In this document: positions 21,526 through 29,953 of the stretch, in pieces
Layout: each line of letters starts with the position of its first letter
Position numbering within the stretch: the stretch's first letter is position 1
From: Aureimonas frigidaquae
Lineage (GTDB): Bacteria; Pseudomonadota; Alphaproteobacteria; Rhizobiales; Rhizobiaceae
Reading direction: 5' to 3'
Length of the DNA: 64,000 bases
Assembly (NCBI RefSeq): GCF_001463905.1
Contig: NZ_BBWR01000005.1
Coordinates: forward strand, 148,221-212,220
Notes under the pieces: generated by a model
What the model saw: the letters and a program-made list of their open reading frames with translations, nothing else
Database searches by the model: none
What the model was told of the DNA's origin: nothing
Translations under genes and position numbers: made by a program

Positions 21526-21810
21526 ATGAGGAAATTGACTATTGCCGGTTGTTCGGCCTTGCTCCTTGCCGTTACGGGCTGCCAGTCGGTCGACCGCGAG
21601 ATCGCGGCGCCGGCGGCCATTGGCGGTCTTGGTGGAGCGGCCATCGGCGCCGCGGCAACGGGTGATCTGGGCGGAGCGCTGATCGGCGGTGCCATCGGTA
21701 CGGCGGCGGGCGCGCTGGTCGGCGCCTCCACGCGCCGCGGCGAATGCGTCTACCGCGACGATTACGGCCGCCGTTACACGGCCCAGTGCCCGCGCGGCTA
21801 TCGCGGCTGA
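21526..21810 (+). CDS. Small glycine-zipper lipoprotein
   Basis: 94 aa. Lipobox LLAVTGC gives a lipidated cysteine at about residue 19, so the protein is probably anchored in the outer or inner membrane. A glycine-zipper segment follows (IGGLGGAAIGAAATGDLGGA and on), as in the 17-kDa-antigen or Glycine-zipper-2TM type, then a short basic C-terminus with two cysteines (GECVYRDDYGRR ... AQCPRGYRG). GTG at 21517 is an alternative start, but the ATG gives the better signal sequence. Such proteins affect envelope integrity in relatives; a precise role cannot be given. Confidence 0.8.
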   Translation: MRKLTIAGCSALLLAVTGCQSVDREIAAPAAIGGLGGAAIGAAATGDLGGALIGGAIGTAAGALVGASTRRGECVYRDDYGRRYTAQCPRGYRG

Positions 21811-21872
21811 GCCGCCGGCCGGGCTTGGCCTTTGCTGGTGGGCCCGGCAGCCGGGAGAGGATCAGGGAGCAG

Positions 21873-22337
21873 ATGATGGGAATGGCAGCCAAGTCGCGCA
21901 GGTGGATCGCTCCGGTCCTCCTGATCATGGCCACCGGCTGGACAGCACCGCAGGCGGCTGCCGCACCGGTGGCGCCGTCCCGGCCGGCGGCGGCGTCCAC
22001 CACCGCGGCAGGGCCGATCCAGCTTGTGCAGGGCACGACGGATTTCGGAGAGATCCTGCGCGGCGTCCAGCGCGACCAGGACATACGCGAAGGACGCCGC
22101 CCGCCGCCGCGCTACCGCGACGACCGGCGCTGGGACCGCAACGACCGCTGGGAGCGTGAACGCCGCTGGGAGCGGGACCGGCGGGACCGCCGCCGGTGGG
22201 AGCGGCCCTACGAGCCGCGCGCCTATCGTGGATTAAGCCGCCGCCAGGCAGCCTGCGCCCAACGCTACCGAACCTACGATCCGCGGACGAACACCTTCTT
22301 CATCCGCCCGGGCGTGCGCGCCGTCTGCCGGCTCTGA
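21873..22337 (+). CDS. BA14K-like secreted protein
   Basis: 154 aa with a signal peptide (WIAPVLLIMATGWTAPQAAAA). The middle is low complexity, built of Arg/Trp/Asp/Glu repeats (RRWDRNDRWERERRWERDRR). The C-terminus ACAQRYRTYDPRTNTFFIRP and a final Cys resemble the BA14K domain (C-x-x-R-[FY]-R-[ST]-[FY]-[DN]-P ... C). The Brucella BA14K protein has lectin-like and immunoreactive properties, but the function here is unknown. It lies 62 bases behind the glycine-zipper gene and may share its transcript. Confidence 0.75.
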   Translation: MMGMAAKSRRWIAPVLLIMATGWTAPQAAAAPVAPSRPAAASTTAAGPIQLVQGTTDFGEILRGVQRDQDIREGRRPPPRYRDDRRWDRNDRWERERRWERDRRDRRRWERPYEPRAYRGLSRRQAACAQRYRTYDPRTNTFFIRPGVRAVCRL

Positions 22338-22362
22338 CGCTCCGGCATATCGATGCAGGATG

Positions 22363-22396
22363 GACCGGCCGCGCCTCAGGCGCGGCCGGTCTTTTT
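22363..22396 (+). terminator. Rho-independent terminator overlapping the convergent permease stop
   Basis: A perfect 13-bp stem, GACCGGCCGCGCC with loop TCA and GGCGCGGCCGGTC, is followed by TTTTT. The loop is the reverse of the TGA stop of the convergent ABC permease gene, so the last codons of that gene are part of the terminator. Confidence 0.9.
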
Positions 22397-23338
22397 GCCT
22401 CCGGCAATGGTGATGATGGCAATGATGATGAGGCCGGTGATCAGCAGGCGCAGCCCTGCGCTCACGCCGAACGTGTTCAGCATCGTGACCAGCAGATAGA
22501 GGAAGAGCGAGGCGCCCCACAGCCCGGCGACATTGGCCTGACCGCCCGCTACAGAGGTTCCGCCCACCACAACGACGGCGATGGAGGCGAGGAGATATTC
22601 CTCCCCCATGTTCAGCGACGCGCCGCCCGAGAATGCCGCAAGCACCGCGCCGCACAGCGCTGCCATGACGGCCGACAGGACGTAGGTGGCCCAGCGGACG
22701 CGATCGACGCGGATTCCCGCCAGGCCGGCGGCCCGCTGGTTCTGACCGATGGCCGTGACCGAGCGGCCGTAGAGGGTCCGGTGCAGGAGCACGGCCATCA
22801 GGACGGCCAGGACCAGCGTGGCGATGGCCAGGATCGGTATGCCGAGGACGCGCCCGGTGGCAAAATCCGCGAAGGCTTCCGGCGGCCGCACGCGAAGGCC
22901 CCGCCCATAGGCGATGGCCGTGGACTGCACCAGGAAGCTCGCCGACAGCGTGGCGATGATCGGCGGAATGGAGAGAAGGCGGATCAGCCCGTAATTGAAG
23001 CAGCCGACGAGGGCGCCGACGCTCAGTGCTGCGGCGAGCCCCGGAAGGATCATCGCATTGTCGCCCCCCATGACCTTCATGGCGACCGCCCCGGCCAGGG
23101 CGATGGTGGCGGGGATGGACAGGTCGATATTGCCTGGCCCCGTGGTGATGACGAACATCTGGCCGAGCCCGACGATGACATACATCGTGGCGAAGGTCAG
23201 CGCCGTCGTCAGGACCTGGCCGGACCCTTGACCGCCGGAGAAGGCGATGGTTGCCAGAAAGATCAGCAGCGCGCCCAGGAAGGAAAAGGCGGACGGGACG
23301 CGCTGGCCGAAGTCCCGCGCGGCGGTGAAAAGAGCCAT
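22376..23338 (-). CDS. Ribose-type ABC transporter permease (second)
   Basis: 320-aa member of the RbsC/AraH class of carbohydrate-uptake class 2 permeases. About 8-10 hydrophobic helices are seen. The conserved segment VITTGPGNIDLSIPATIALA matches the GGIDLSVG region of RbsC, and GQNQRAAGLAGI matches the cytoplasmic loop (GxNxxAAxLxGI). GVVVVGGTS-like SIAVVVVGGTSVAGG is near the C-terminus. The start overlaps the stop of the previous permease by one base. It is the last gene of the operon. The sugar is not identifiable. Confidence 0.92.
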   Translation of the reverse strand: MALFTAARDFGQRVPSAFSFLGALLIFLATIAFSGGQGSGQVLTTALTFATMYVIVGLGQMFVITTGPGNIDLSIPATIALAGAVAMKVMGGDNAMILPGLAAALSVGALVGCFNYGLIRLLSIPPIIATLSASFLVQSTAIAYGRGLRVRPPEAFADFATGRVLGIPILAIATLVLAVLMAVLLHRTLYGRSVTAIGQNQRAAGLAGIRVDRVRWATYVLSAVMAALCGAVLAAFSGGASLNMGEEYLLASIAVVVVGGTSVAGGQANVAGLWGASLFLYLLVTMLNTFGVSAGLRLLITGLIIIAIITIAGGKKTGRA

Positions 23339-24279
23339 CAGGCAGCCCTCCGTTCGGCCCGGTTGACCAGCGCCCGCAGCGCCAGGACAAGAATGAGGAT
23401 GGCGCCCTGCGCCCCGATCTGCCAGTCGGGCGATATGCGCAGGAAGGCCAGGAGCGAGCCGGCGAGGGTCAGCGTGAGGGCGCCGAGCACGGCGCCGATA
23501 GGAGAGACCCGGCCGCCGGTGAACTCGCCGCCCCCGAGGATAACCCCGGCAATCGACAGAAGCGTGTAGCGCAGCGCGATATTGGCGTCGGCCGAGGTGG
23601 TGAGGCCAACCAGCGCAAGGCCCGACAGGACACCGAACAGCCCGGCCAGCGCATACATGATCATCTTGACGCGCAGGAGCGACCAGCCCGCCCGCGCAAT
23701 GGCCTGCGGGTTGCCGCCCGCGCCCCGCAGCACTGCCCCGAATGCCGAGCGCATCAGGAAGAGGTGCATGACGATGGCCAGGATGCCGCTGGCGATGAGC
23801 GCGAAGGGGATGAAGGGCGTGCGCAGCTTGACCAGCGCCTGCAGCCAGGCCGGCGCGCTGCCGCCCGGTGACGGCAGGAGCAACACGGCCGCGCCCAGCC
23901 AGACGAAGGACATGCCGAGCGTGACCACGATGGACGGAAGGTTGCGCCAGTGGATCAAGGCGCCGACCAGCGCATAGACGAGGACGCAGCCCGCAAGCGC
24001 GGCCACGCCGAGGAGCGGCGTGTCGTTCAGGAGGGTGGCCCCGATGCAGGCCGTGAAGGAGACGAAGCTGCCGATCGACAGGTCGATATCGTTGACGGCG
24101 ATGATGAAGAGCTGCGCGATGGTCGCAAAGGCGATGGGCAGCGCCAGGTTGAGCATCAGGTTGAGCCCCATGAAGCTCATGGCACGGGGCTGGATGATGA
24201 AGATCGCTGCCAGAAGCAGGGCGAGCGATACGGGCGGCAGCAGCGCGCGCAGGTGACGCGGGGTCAGGACGGACGTCAT
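23338..24279 (-). CDS. Ribose-type ABC transporter permease (first)
   Basis: 313 aa, homologous to the following permease and probably its heterodimer partner. AVNDIDLSIGSFVSFTACIG is the RbsC-type signature, RGAGGNPQAIARAG the cytoplasmic loop, and LGGGEFTGGRVSPIGAVLGA the C-terminal motif. The ATG overlaps the stop of the ATPase gene by one base and its stop overlaps the next ATG by one base, so the three genes are tightly coupled. Confidence 0.92.
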   Translation of the reverse strand: MTSVLTPRHLRALLPPVSLALLLAAIFIIQPRAMSFMGLNLMLNLALPIAFATIAQLFIIAVNDIDLSIGSFVSFTACIGATLLNDTPLLGVAALAGCVLVYALVGALIHWRNLPSIVVTLGMSFVWLGAAVLLLPSPGGSAPAWLQALVKLRTPFIPFALIASGILAIVMHLFLMRSAFGAVLRGAGGNPQAIARAGWSLLRVKMIMYALAGLFGVLSGLALVGLTTSADANIALRYTLLSIAGVILGGGEFTGGRVSPIGAVLGALTLTLAGSLLAFLRISPDWQIGAQGAILILVLALRALVNRAERRAA

Positions 24280-25760
24280 CAAGCGGCATCCTCGGTGAAG
24301 GAGCTCTGCAGGACGCGGGCCTCGGTCAATTCGCTCTGTGGCATCTCGGCGACGATCCGGCCGGACCGAAAGACATAGGTGTGGTCGCAGCTTCGCAACT
24401 CGTCGAACTCCGTCGTGTACCAGATGAAGGTCCGCCCCCGCGCGGCTTCCGCGCGGATCAAGGCATAGACATCCTGCTTGGTGCCGATGTCGACGCCGCG
24501 CATCGGGTCGTCCATCAGGATGATGTCGGCATCCGAGGCGAGGGCGCGTGCAAAGAGGGCCTTCTGCTGGTTGCCGCCCGACAGGGTCAGGATGTTGTTG
24601 CCCATGTCCGGCGTGCGGATGCCGATGCGCTGGCGCCACTCATCGGCCATGGCCGCTTCTGCGGCCGTATCGATGAGGCCCATGCGGCGCAGCCGCGCCA
24701 GCGACCGGACCGTGATGTTGCCGCCGATCGACCAGAGCGGAAAGACGCCGTCGCTCTGCCTGTCGCCCGCGACGAAGGCAACCTTGCCGGTCAGCTGCGC
24801 ATAGCGCGAGCGGGCCATCGCCGCATTCTGCATGAGCACGAGGAGCGCCGTCTGCCCGTGGCCGGCCAGCCCCGCCAGTCCGACGATCTCGCCGCGATGG
24901 GCTTTCAGGGCCAGCCCGCCGGTCTGGCGCGGCGGCGTGGCCTGTGCGACGACCGGCCCGCTGCGGACACCGGCGGCGGCCGCCACGCTCGGGGCCTGCG
25001 CCGCCACATGGCCCATGGCTTCGACGAGGCCTGTCCGGGTGAAGCCGGCGGCCGGCCGCAGCGCCGTGACGCGCCCGTCGCTCATGACGGCGATGCGGTC
25101 GCAGGTGGAGAGGATTTCCCCCAATATGTGCGAGATGAGGACGATGCTGCCGCCCTCGGCCACGAAGCGGCGCACCTGCGCCAGAAGCTGCGCGGCGACG
25201 GTCTGGTCCAGCGAGGATGTCGGCTCGTCCAGGATGATGAGCCGCGGCGCCGTGTCGGATACGGCGAAGACGATGGCGATTTCCACCATCTGCCGTTGCC
25301 CGAGCGCAAGGTCGGACAGGAGATCGTCGGGCCGGATGCCGTGGCCGGGGAAAATCCGGTCGAGCGTCTCCCGCACCAGGGCGGAGGCGCGCCGACGCCA
25401 GGACAGGCCGCGGATCGCCGGATGGCGGATGCGCATGTTCTCGGCCACCGTGAGGTTGGGGCAGAGCGATAGTTCCTGGAAGACGCAGCGTATGCCGAGC
25501 CTGTTGGCCTGCGCGACGCCGTAGCGCCCCGTCTCGTCCGTGCCGGCGACGGCGAGCGTCCCTGTATCGGGAGAAAGATTGCCGGCCAGAACCTGCATCA
25601 AGGTGGACTTGCCGGCGCCGTTGTGGCCGGCAAGGCCGATGCACTCGCCCGGCATGATGGCAAGGCTCACGCCCGCAAGGGCCCGGACCGCGCCGAAGCT
25701 GCGTTCGATGTCCCGCAGATCGACGAGAGGGGGCGTTGCCCCCGCGCGATTGTCCGCCAT
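24279..25760 (-). CDS. Ribose-type ABC transporter ATP-binding protein, tandem ATPase
   Basis: 493 aa with two nucleotide-binding domains, as in RbsA/MglA. The first has a full Walker A (GHNGAGKS), signature-like [11 protein letters not shown] and Walker [13 protein letters not shown]. The second lacks the Walker A lysine (GLAGHGQTA), as is usual for RbsA proteins, but keeps [16 protein letters not shown] and [13 protein letters not shown]. In both Walker B regions the order fits the family. It follows the receptor gene after an 82-base gap that holds a strong hairpin. Confidence 0.94.
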   Translation of the reverse strand: MADNRAGATPPLVDLRDIERSFGAVRALAGVSLAIMPGECIGLAGHNGAGKSTLMQVLAGNLSPDTGTLAVAGTDETGRYGVAQANRLGIRCVFQELSLCPNLTVAENMRIRHPAIRGLSWRRRASALVRETLDRIFPGHGIRPDDLLSDLALGQRQMVEIAIVFAVSDTAPRLIILDEPTSSLDQTVAAQLLAQVRRFVAEGGSIVLISHILGEILSTCDRIAVMSDGRVTALRPAAGFTRTGLVEAMGHVAAQAPSVAAAAGVRSGPVVAQATPPRQTGGLALKAHRGEIVGLAGLAGHGQTALLVLMQNAAMARSRYAQLTGKVAFVAGDRQSDGVFPLWSIGGNITVRSLARLRRMGLIDTAAEAAMADEWRQRIGIRTPDMGNNILTLSGGNQQKALFARALASDADIILMDDPMRGVDIGTKQDVYALIRAEAARGRTFIWYTTEFDELRSCDHTYVFRSGRIVAEMPQSELTEARVLQSSFTEDAA

Positions 25761-25798
25761 CCGATCTTTAGACCCTCCCCGGTCGTGCATGACGGGCG

Positions 25799-25836
25799 GC
25801 GGCGTGCCGGCGCCGCATGGGACGCCGGCACGCCGC
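25799..25836 (-). other. Strong intercistronic hairpin after the binding-protein gene
   Basis: A perfect 14-bp inverted repeat (GCGGCGTGCCGGCG and its complement) around a ten-base loop lies between receptor and ATPase genes. No T-run follows on the minus strand. It probably protects the receptor mRNA from 3' decay or attenuates read-through, as known for malE-malF; this function is inferred. Confidence 0.75.
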
Positions 25837-25842
25837 AACGCC

Positions 25843-26856
25843 TTAGTTGGTGCCTGCGATGACCTTCTGGGCGTCTTCCAGCGTGTATTCCACGTTGGCG
25901 ACGCCGCCTTCCGGCGTGGTCTTCAGCGCATCTTCGAGGCCGGCCTGGTCGATGGCCAGGAACGGCACCACGAGGTCCTTGGGCACGTCCTTGCCATCCA
26001 GGATCTGCTGGGCGACCCAGAAGGCCAGCGTGCTCACGCCCGGCGCGATGGAGACCGACATGGTCTCATAGCCATTGGCGTCCTTCTGCTGCTTCCACCA
26101 CAGGAGCTCGTCCTGGCGGTTGCCCATGATGATGGTGGGCGTGGGGCGGCCGGCCGCGGCGAAGGCTTCGGCCGCGCCGAAACCGTCACCGCCCTGCGTT
26201 ACCACGCCGACGACCTCGGGAATGCTGGGCAGAACGCCGGCGACGGAGCGCTGGGCCACGGTCTGCGTCCAGTCGCCCTGCACTTCGGAGACGACCTTGA
26301 AGTTCGGATGCTTCTGGGCGCCAGCGGCGATGCCGGCATGAATTTCCGAATCGACCGAGGTGCCGGCGAGGCCGCGGATCTCCAGGAGATTGCCGCCATC
26401 GGGATAGCGGCCAGCGAGGTAGTCGAGCTGGTCGGACCCCATTTTCTTGAAGTCGACCGCCACGCGCCAGGCGCAGGGCTCGGTCACGATGCCGTCGAAG
26501 GATACGACGGTGATGCCCGCGTCGCAGGCTTCCTTGACGGCGCCGTTCAGCGCGGTGGGGGAGGCGGCGTTGATGACGATGGCGTCGTAACCCTGCAGGA
26601 TCATGTTCTGGATCTGCGCGGCCTGCTCCGTCGCCTGGTTCTCGGCCGTGGTGAAGGCGTCCGCCGAGGCGACGACCCCGTCCGCGACGGCCTTGCCCGT
26701 GACGGTCTGCCAGCTCTGCAGCATGGCCTGGCGCCAGGAGTTGCCGGCATAATTGTTGGACAAGGCGATGGTCTTGTCCGACGTATCGGCGGATGCGGCG
26801 CCGGCCGTGCACATAACGGCGGCGGCGGACAGCCAGATGGCATGACGTTTCAGCAT
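25843..26856 (-). CDS. Ribose-type ABC transporter substrate-binding protein
   Basis: 337 aa. The signal peptide is [20 protein letters not shown] with cleavage near ASADTSD. The mature part is a type I periplasmic binding protein of the RbsB/LacI-like fold: [19 protein letters not shown] at the start, [20 protein letters not shown] in the first lobe and [17 protein letters not shown] in the second. GGGAGG precedes the ATG at suitable distance. It is the first gene of the importer operon and divergent from the histidine kinase gene, 226 bases away. Confidence 0.93.
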   Translation of the reverse strand: MLKRHAIWLSAAAVMCTAGAASADTSDKTIALSNNYAGNSWRQAMLQSWQTVTGKAVADGVVASADAFTTAENQATEQAAQIQNMILQGYDAIVINAASPTALNGAVKEACDAGITVVSFDGIVTEPCAWRVAVDFKKMGSDQLDYLAGRYPDGGNLLEIRGLAGTSVDSEIHAGIAAGAQKHPNFKVVSEVQGDWTQTVAQRSVAGVLPSIPEVVGVVTQGGDGFGAAEAFAAAGRPTPTIIMGNRQDELLWWKQQKDANGYETMSVSIAPGVSTLAFWVAQQILDGKDVPKDLVVPFLAIDQAGLEDALKTTPEGGVANVEYTLEDAQKVIAGTN

Positions 26857-26990
26857 GAAGAATCCTCCCGGTTCGGATGCAACGCGGCCCCCCGCTCCTC
26901 CGGGGTGCGCCCCGTCCGGAGCGTGCCGCAATCCGGATGGGAGTGTTTCCACTTCCACCCGGCCTGTCCAACCCTTTCGTCGCAGATCGG

Positions 26991-27006
26991 ATGCGGGTTC
27001 CCGCAT
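26991..27006. promoter_or_regulatory. Palindrome in the divergent importer/kinase promoter region
   Basis: ATGCGGG-TT-CCCGCAT, 7-bp arms with a two-base centre, lies between the receptor gene (135 bases away) and the kinase gene (77 bases away). It could be an operator for the LuxR-type response regulator encoded nearby or for another regulator. No experimental link is known. Confidence 0.4.
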
Positions 27007-27082
27007 ATGCCCTGCGGGCAATCTTCCGCTTTGCGCTGGAAAGTCGGTTGGCGACGTGCATGAAACATGATGCGCTAGGGGG

Positions 27083-28369
27083 ATGGGAAGCGTGAGACAG
27101 GTTGCGACAGACTCGGGGGACCGCCCGGCGCGCAGGCCGGGCATGCGGCACGAGACGGTGTATCGGCACCTTCTGCGGGTCAGCCGGGCGCTGGCCGGTC
27201 AGCTGGACTTCCAGTCGGCCATCCACGCCGTATCGCACGAGCTGCATGAGATCCTGCCGCACGATCACCTGGACATCTGCATCATCCGGCGGGACATGCA
27301 TGTCGCCTACGAGGCGGGGCTGCATACGGACTGGGGCCTGACGCCGACGCCCCATCCGGTGATCGGCAGCCCGATCCGCGATCTGTTGAACGGGCTTGAA
27401 CCCTTCCTCATTTCGGACGACGCCATCAACGATCCGCGCTTCAGCTTCGACGGCGCCTTCAGCCACCCGATCCATGACCAGAACCTGCGCAGCCGCCTGC
27501 ATGTGCCGCTGATCGTCCACGGGGAGATCATCGGCGCCCTGTCCTGTTCCAGCCATGCGACGGGCTTCTACCGCCGCACCGACATTCCCCTGGCGCAGCA
27601 CCTGGCGGACACGCTGGCGCCCTATCTCTACGCGCTGCGCGCGGCCGAGGATCTGCGCCGCTCGGCCATAGACGAGGCGGCCGGCCGCGCGCGGGAGGAG
27701 GGCCTGCGCGAAGGCGCGCTGCGCCTGACGGAGGAGCTGGAGCAGGAGCGCCAGCGCATCGGCATGGACCTGCATGACCAGACGCTGGCCGACCTGACGC
27801 GCATCGAGCGCCGCATCGCGCGCCTTGCACAGGCGCCCGGCGGCGCGTCCGGGGAACTGGCGGCCGTGGGGCAGGGGCTGCAGCGCTGCATGGCGGAGCT
27901 GCGCGAAATCATCGACGATGCGCGCCCCAACGTGCTCGAACTCTTCGGCTTTGCCGATGGCGTGGAGGACTTCCTGAACCGCGCGCTCGCCGATGGCGGC
28001 GGCATTGCCCATGGCCTGACCGACGACAGCGCCGGCGCCTTCGACCGGCTGGCGCCGACCCTGCGCCTCGCCCTCTTCCGCATCGTGCAGGAGGCGGTCA
28101 ACAATGCGGCGCGCCATGCCGAACCCTCGACCATCCTGGTGGAGCTTGCCGCGGGGAGGGACGCGGCGGGTGGCCGCCTGACCATCATCGTCAGCGATGA
28201 CGGGATCGGCTTCGATACGGCCGTGCGGCGCAAGCGGCTGGGTGGCCTGCGCAATATGCAGACGCGCGCGCGCCTCGTCTCGGCGGCGCTGGATATCGAC
28301 CGCCGCGAGGATGGGCCGGGCACACGGGTCCGCCTGTCGCTTTCGGCGCCGCTGGGAGGGCAGGGCTGA
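27083..28369 (+). CDS. Soluble GAF-domain sensor histidine kinase (NarL partner type)
   Basis: 428 aa without membrane segments. A GAF domain covers about residues 30-185 (LRSRLHVPLIVHGEIIGALS). A short coiled coil leads to a HisKA_3 domain with phospho-acceptor His231 in RQRIGMDLHDQTLADL. The ATPase domain has EAVNNAARHAE (N box) and VSDDGIGFD (G1 box), with a following GGLRNMQTRA. It senses a cytoplasmic signal and phosphorylates the response regulator encoded next, with which it overlaps by one base. The signal is unknown; its place between two import systems suggests a nutrient metabolite. Confidence 0.9.
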   Translation: MGSVRQVATDSGDRPARRPGMRHETVYRHLLRVSRALAGQLDFQSAIHAVSHELHEILPHDHLDICIIRRDMHVAYEAGLHTDWGLTPTPHPVIGSPIRDLLNGLEPFLISDDAINDPRFSFDGAFSHPIHDQNLRSRLHVPLIVHGEIIGALSCSSHATGFYRRTDIPLAQHLADTLAPYLYALRAAEDLRRSAIDEAAGRAREEGLREGALRLTEELEQERQRIGMDLHDQTLADLTRIERRIARLAQAPGGASGELAAVGQGLQRCMAELREIIDDARPNVLELFGFADGVEDFLNRALADGGGIAHGLTDDSAGAFDRLAPTLRLALFRIVQEAVNNAARHAEPSTILVELAAGRDAAGGRLTIIVSDDGIGFDTAVRRKRLGGLRNMQTRARLVSAALDIDRREDGPGTRVRLSLSAPLGGQG

Positions 28370-29103
28370 TGGACATCCTGATCGTGGAGGACGATGCCGT
28401 CCACCGCAGCTTCCTGCGCGACGTCATCGCCGCGACCCTGCCCGGCTCCAGCCTGCACGAGGCGGCCGACGGAGAGGAGGGGGAAAGCCTGGCGCGGCGG
28501 CTGGGCGCACGCAATGTGGTGGTGGACCTGCAGATGCCACGCCGCACCGGTGTGGACATGGCGCGTGCTGTGTGGCGCGAGCGGCCGGATACGGCCATCA
28601 TGTTCTGGTCCAACTATGCGGACGAGGCCTATGTGCGGGGCGTCTCGCGCATCGTGCCGCCCGGCGCGGCCTATGGCTATGTCCTCAAATCGGCTTCGGA
28701 GGAGCGCCTGAGCCTGGCCGTTCGCAGCATCTTCGTGGAAGGCCAGTGCGTGATCGACCGGGAGATCCGCACCGTGCAGCAGAAGGCTGCCAGCCATTTC
28801 GAAGGCCTGTCGGATGTGGAATACGAAATCCTCATCGACCTTGCCCTCGGCATGACCGATCGGCTCATCGCGGAGCGGCGGGGCCTGTCGCTGCGCAGCG
28901 TCCAGAACCGGCTGCAGCAGATCTATGACAAGCTCGGCATCTACCAGCAGGACCTGCCGGCCGATGCGGTCAATTTCCGCACGCGGGCCGTCAGCCTGGC
29001 CCTGCTGCGCCGGCTCATCAACCGCGCCGGCCTGGAAGAGGCCGATGCCGATATGCGGCGCTGGCTGGAGCAGCGCGAGCGCCGCGCCGCATCAGCCGGC
29101 TAG
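28369..29103 (+). CDS. LuxR/NarL-type response regulator with unusual C-terminus
   Basis: 244 aa. The receiver domain has D8/D9 (VEDDAV), phospho-acceptor Asp53 in VVVDLQMPRRTG, Ser81 and Lys107 (YVLKSAS). The output domain looks like a LuxR-type helix-turn-helix (FEGLSDVEYEILIDLALGMT ... GLSLRSVQNRLQQIYDKLGI). After the LGI helix, where normal NarL proteins end within about 20 residues, there is an extra segment (YQQDLPADAVNFRTRA) and a helical Arg/Glu-rich tail of about 40 residues. It overlaps the kinase gene by one base and the convergent GntR gene by 12 bases at its 3' end. Confidence 0.9.
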   Translation: MDILIVEDDAVHRSFLRDVIAATLPGSSLHEAADGEEGESLARRLGARNVVVDLQMPRRTGVDMARAVWRERPDTAIMFWSNYADEAYVRGVSRIVPPGAAYGYVLKSASEERLSLAVRSIFVEGQCVIDREIRTVQQKAASHFEGLSDVEYEILIDLALGMTDRLIAERRGLSLRSVQNRLQQIYDKLGIYQQDLPADAVNFRTRAVSLALLRRLINRAGLEEADADMRRWLEQRERRAASAG

Positions 29104-29808
29104 GCCATGCGTGCGGATCAGATCGATGGCCATGGCGTCGCCGCGCTCGCGGTGGATCTGCAGCAGCCGGGCGGCCTCGAACTCGTCGCCGGAGGCCAGC
29201 GCCGCAAACAGCGCCCGATGTTCCTGGTTGGACCGCACGGGCAGCGGGCGGAAGGGGACGATGGCCATGCGGGCGCGGTACTGCTCGGCCCAGCAAGTGC
29301 GCAGCGACGCCTGCAGGCGCAGATTGCCGCTCGCCTGCGCGATGCGGGAGTGAAACGCATCGTCGAGCCGTGACCAGCCGGCAATGTCCTCTTGCCGCGT
29401 CGCGCGTTCCATATCGTCCATGAGCTTTTGAAGCGCGGCGGCATCACCCGCGCCCATGCCATCGCGCGCGACGATCCGGCAGGCCATCGCCTCCAGCGCC
29501 GAATAGACCTCGTAGATCTGCACCAGGCTGGAGGTCGAGGGGCGCCGCACCGTCATGCCGTGTCGCGGGCGGATGTCCACGAGGTTTTCATTCTGCAGGA
29601 GCAGCAAGGCTTCGCGCACCGGCGTGCGGCTCATGGCCAGCCGTTCGGCCACCGCCGATTCGAGAAGCGTCGTGCCGGGCGCCAGTTCGCCGCTCAATAT
29701 CTGCGCACGCAACGCCAGATAGGCTCGGTCCCGGGCAGGACCCACGATTTCGTGATCGCAGCTCCAGTCGGTGCCGTTGCTGGCCTGCGGCGGTTTCCGC
29801 CCGTCCAT
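29092..29808 (-). CDS. GntR-family regulator (FadR/FCD subfamily)
   Basis: 238 aa. The N-terminal winged helix carries LRAQILSGELAPGTTLLESA and SRTPVREALLLLQNENLVDI. A helical FCD ligand-binding domain follows (YEVYSALEAMACRIVARDG, LDDAFHSRIAQASGN, QEHRALFAALASGD with metal-site-type His residues). Such regulators typically respond to carboxylic acids or sugar acids. It is divergent from the tripartite tricarboxylate transporter, and a palindromic site lies between them, so it most likely controls tctCBA and itself. Confidence 0.92.
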   Translation of the reverse strand: MDGRKPPQASNGTDWSCDHEIVGPARDRAYLALRAQILSGELAPGTTLLESAVAERLAMSRTPVREALLLLQNENLVDIRPRHGMTVRRPSTSSLVQIYEVYSALEAMACRIVARDGMGAGDAAALQKLMDDMERATRQEDIAGWSRLDDAFHSRIAQASGNLRLQASLRTCWAEQYRARMAIVPFRPLPVRSNQEHRALFAALASGDEFEAARLLQIHRERGDAMAIDLIRTHGLAG

Positions 29809-29824
29809 AGCGCGTCTCCCAACG

Positions 29825-29834
29825 ACGTATACGT
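29825..29834. promoter_or_regulatory. Candidate GntR operator upstream of tctC
   Basis: ACGTATACGT, a perfect 10-bp palindrome, lies 16 bases before the regulator start and 120 bases before tctC. The central GTATAC is found in operators of many FCD-type GntR regulators (pattern TnGTATACnA). Confidence 0.5.
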
Positions 29835-29953
29835 TGACAGTAGGGCAACGAGTTTCGACAGTGCGTGTCAAGAGGCCGCAAAAGGCCCCAGGGAAACGTC
29901 TTCGGCGCAAGGCCGCCGCTCAATGGATTCGTCGCGGACGAATGGGAGGATAC

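Noticed and set aside
24279..25760. Missing Walker A lysine in the second ATPase domain as a defect
   Set aside because: This is normal for RbsA/MglA-type tandem ATPases and not a sign of decay.
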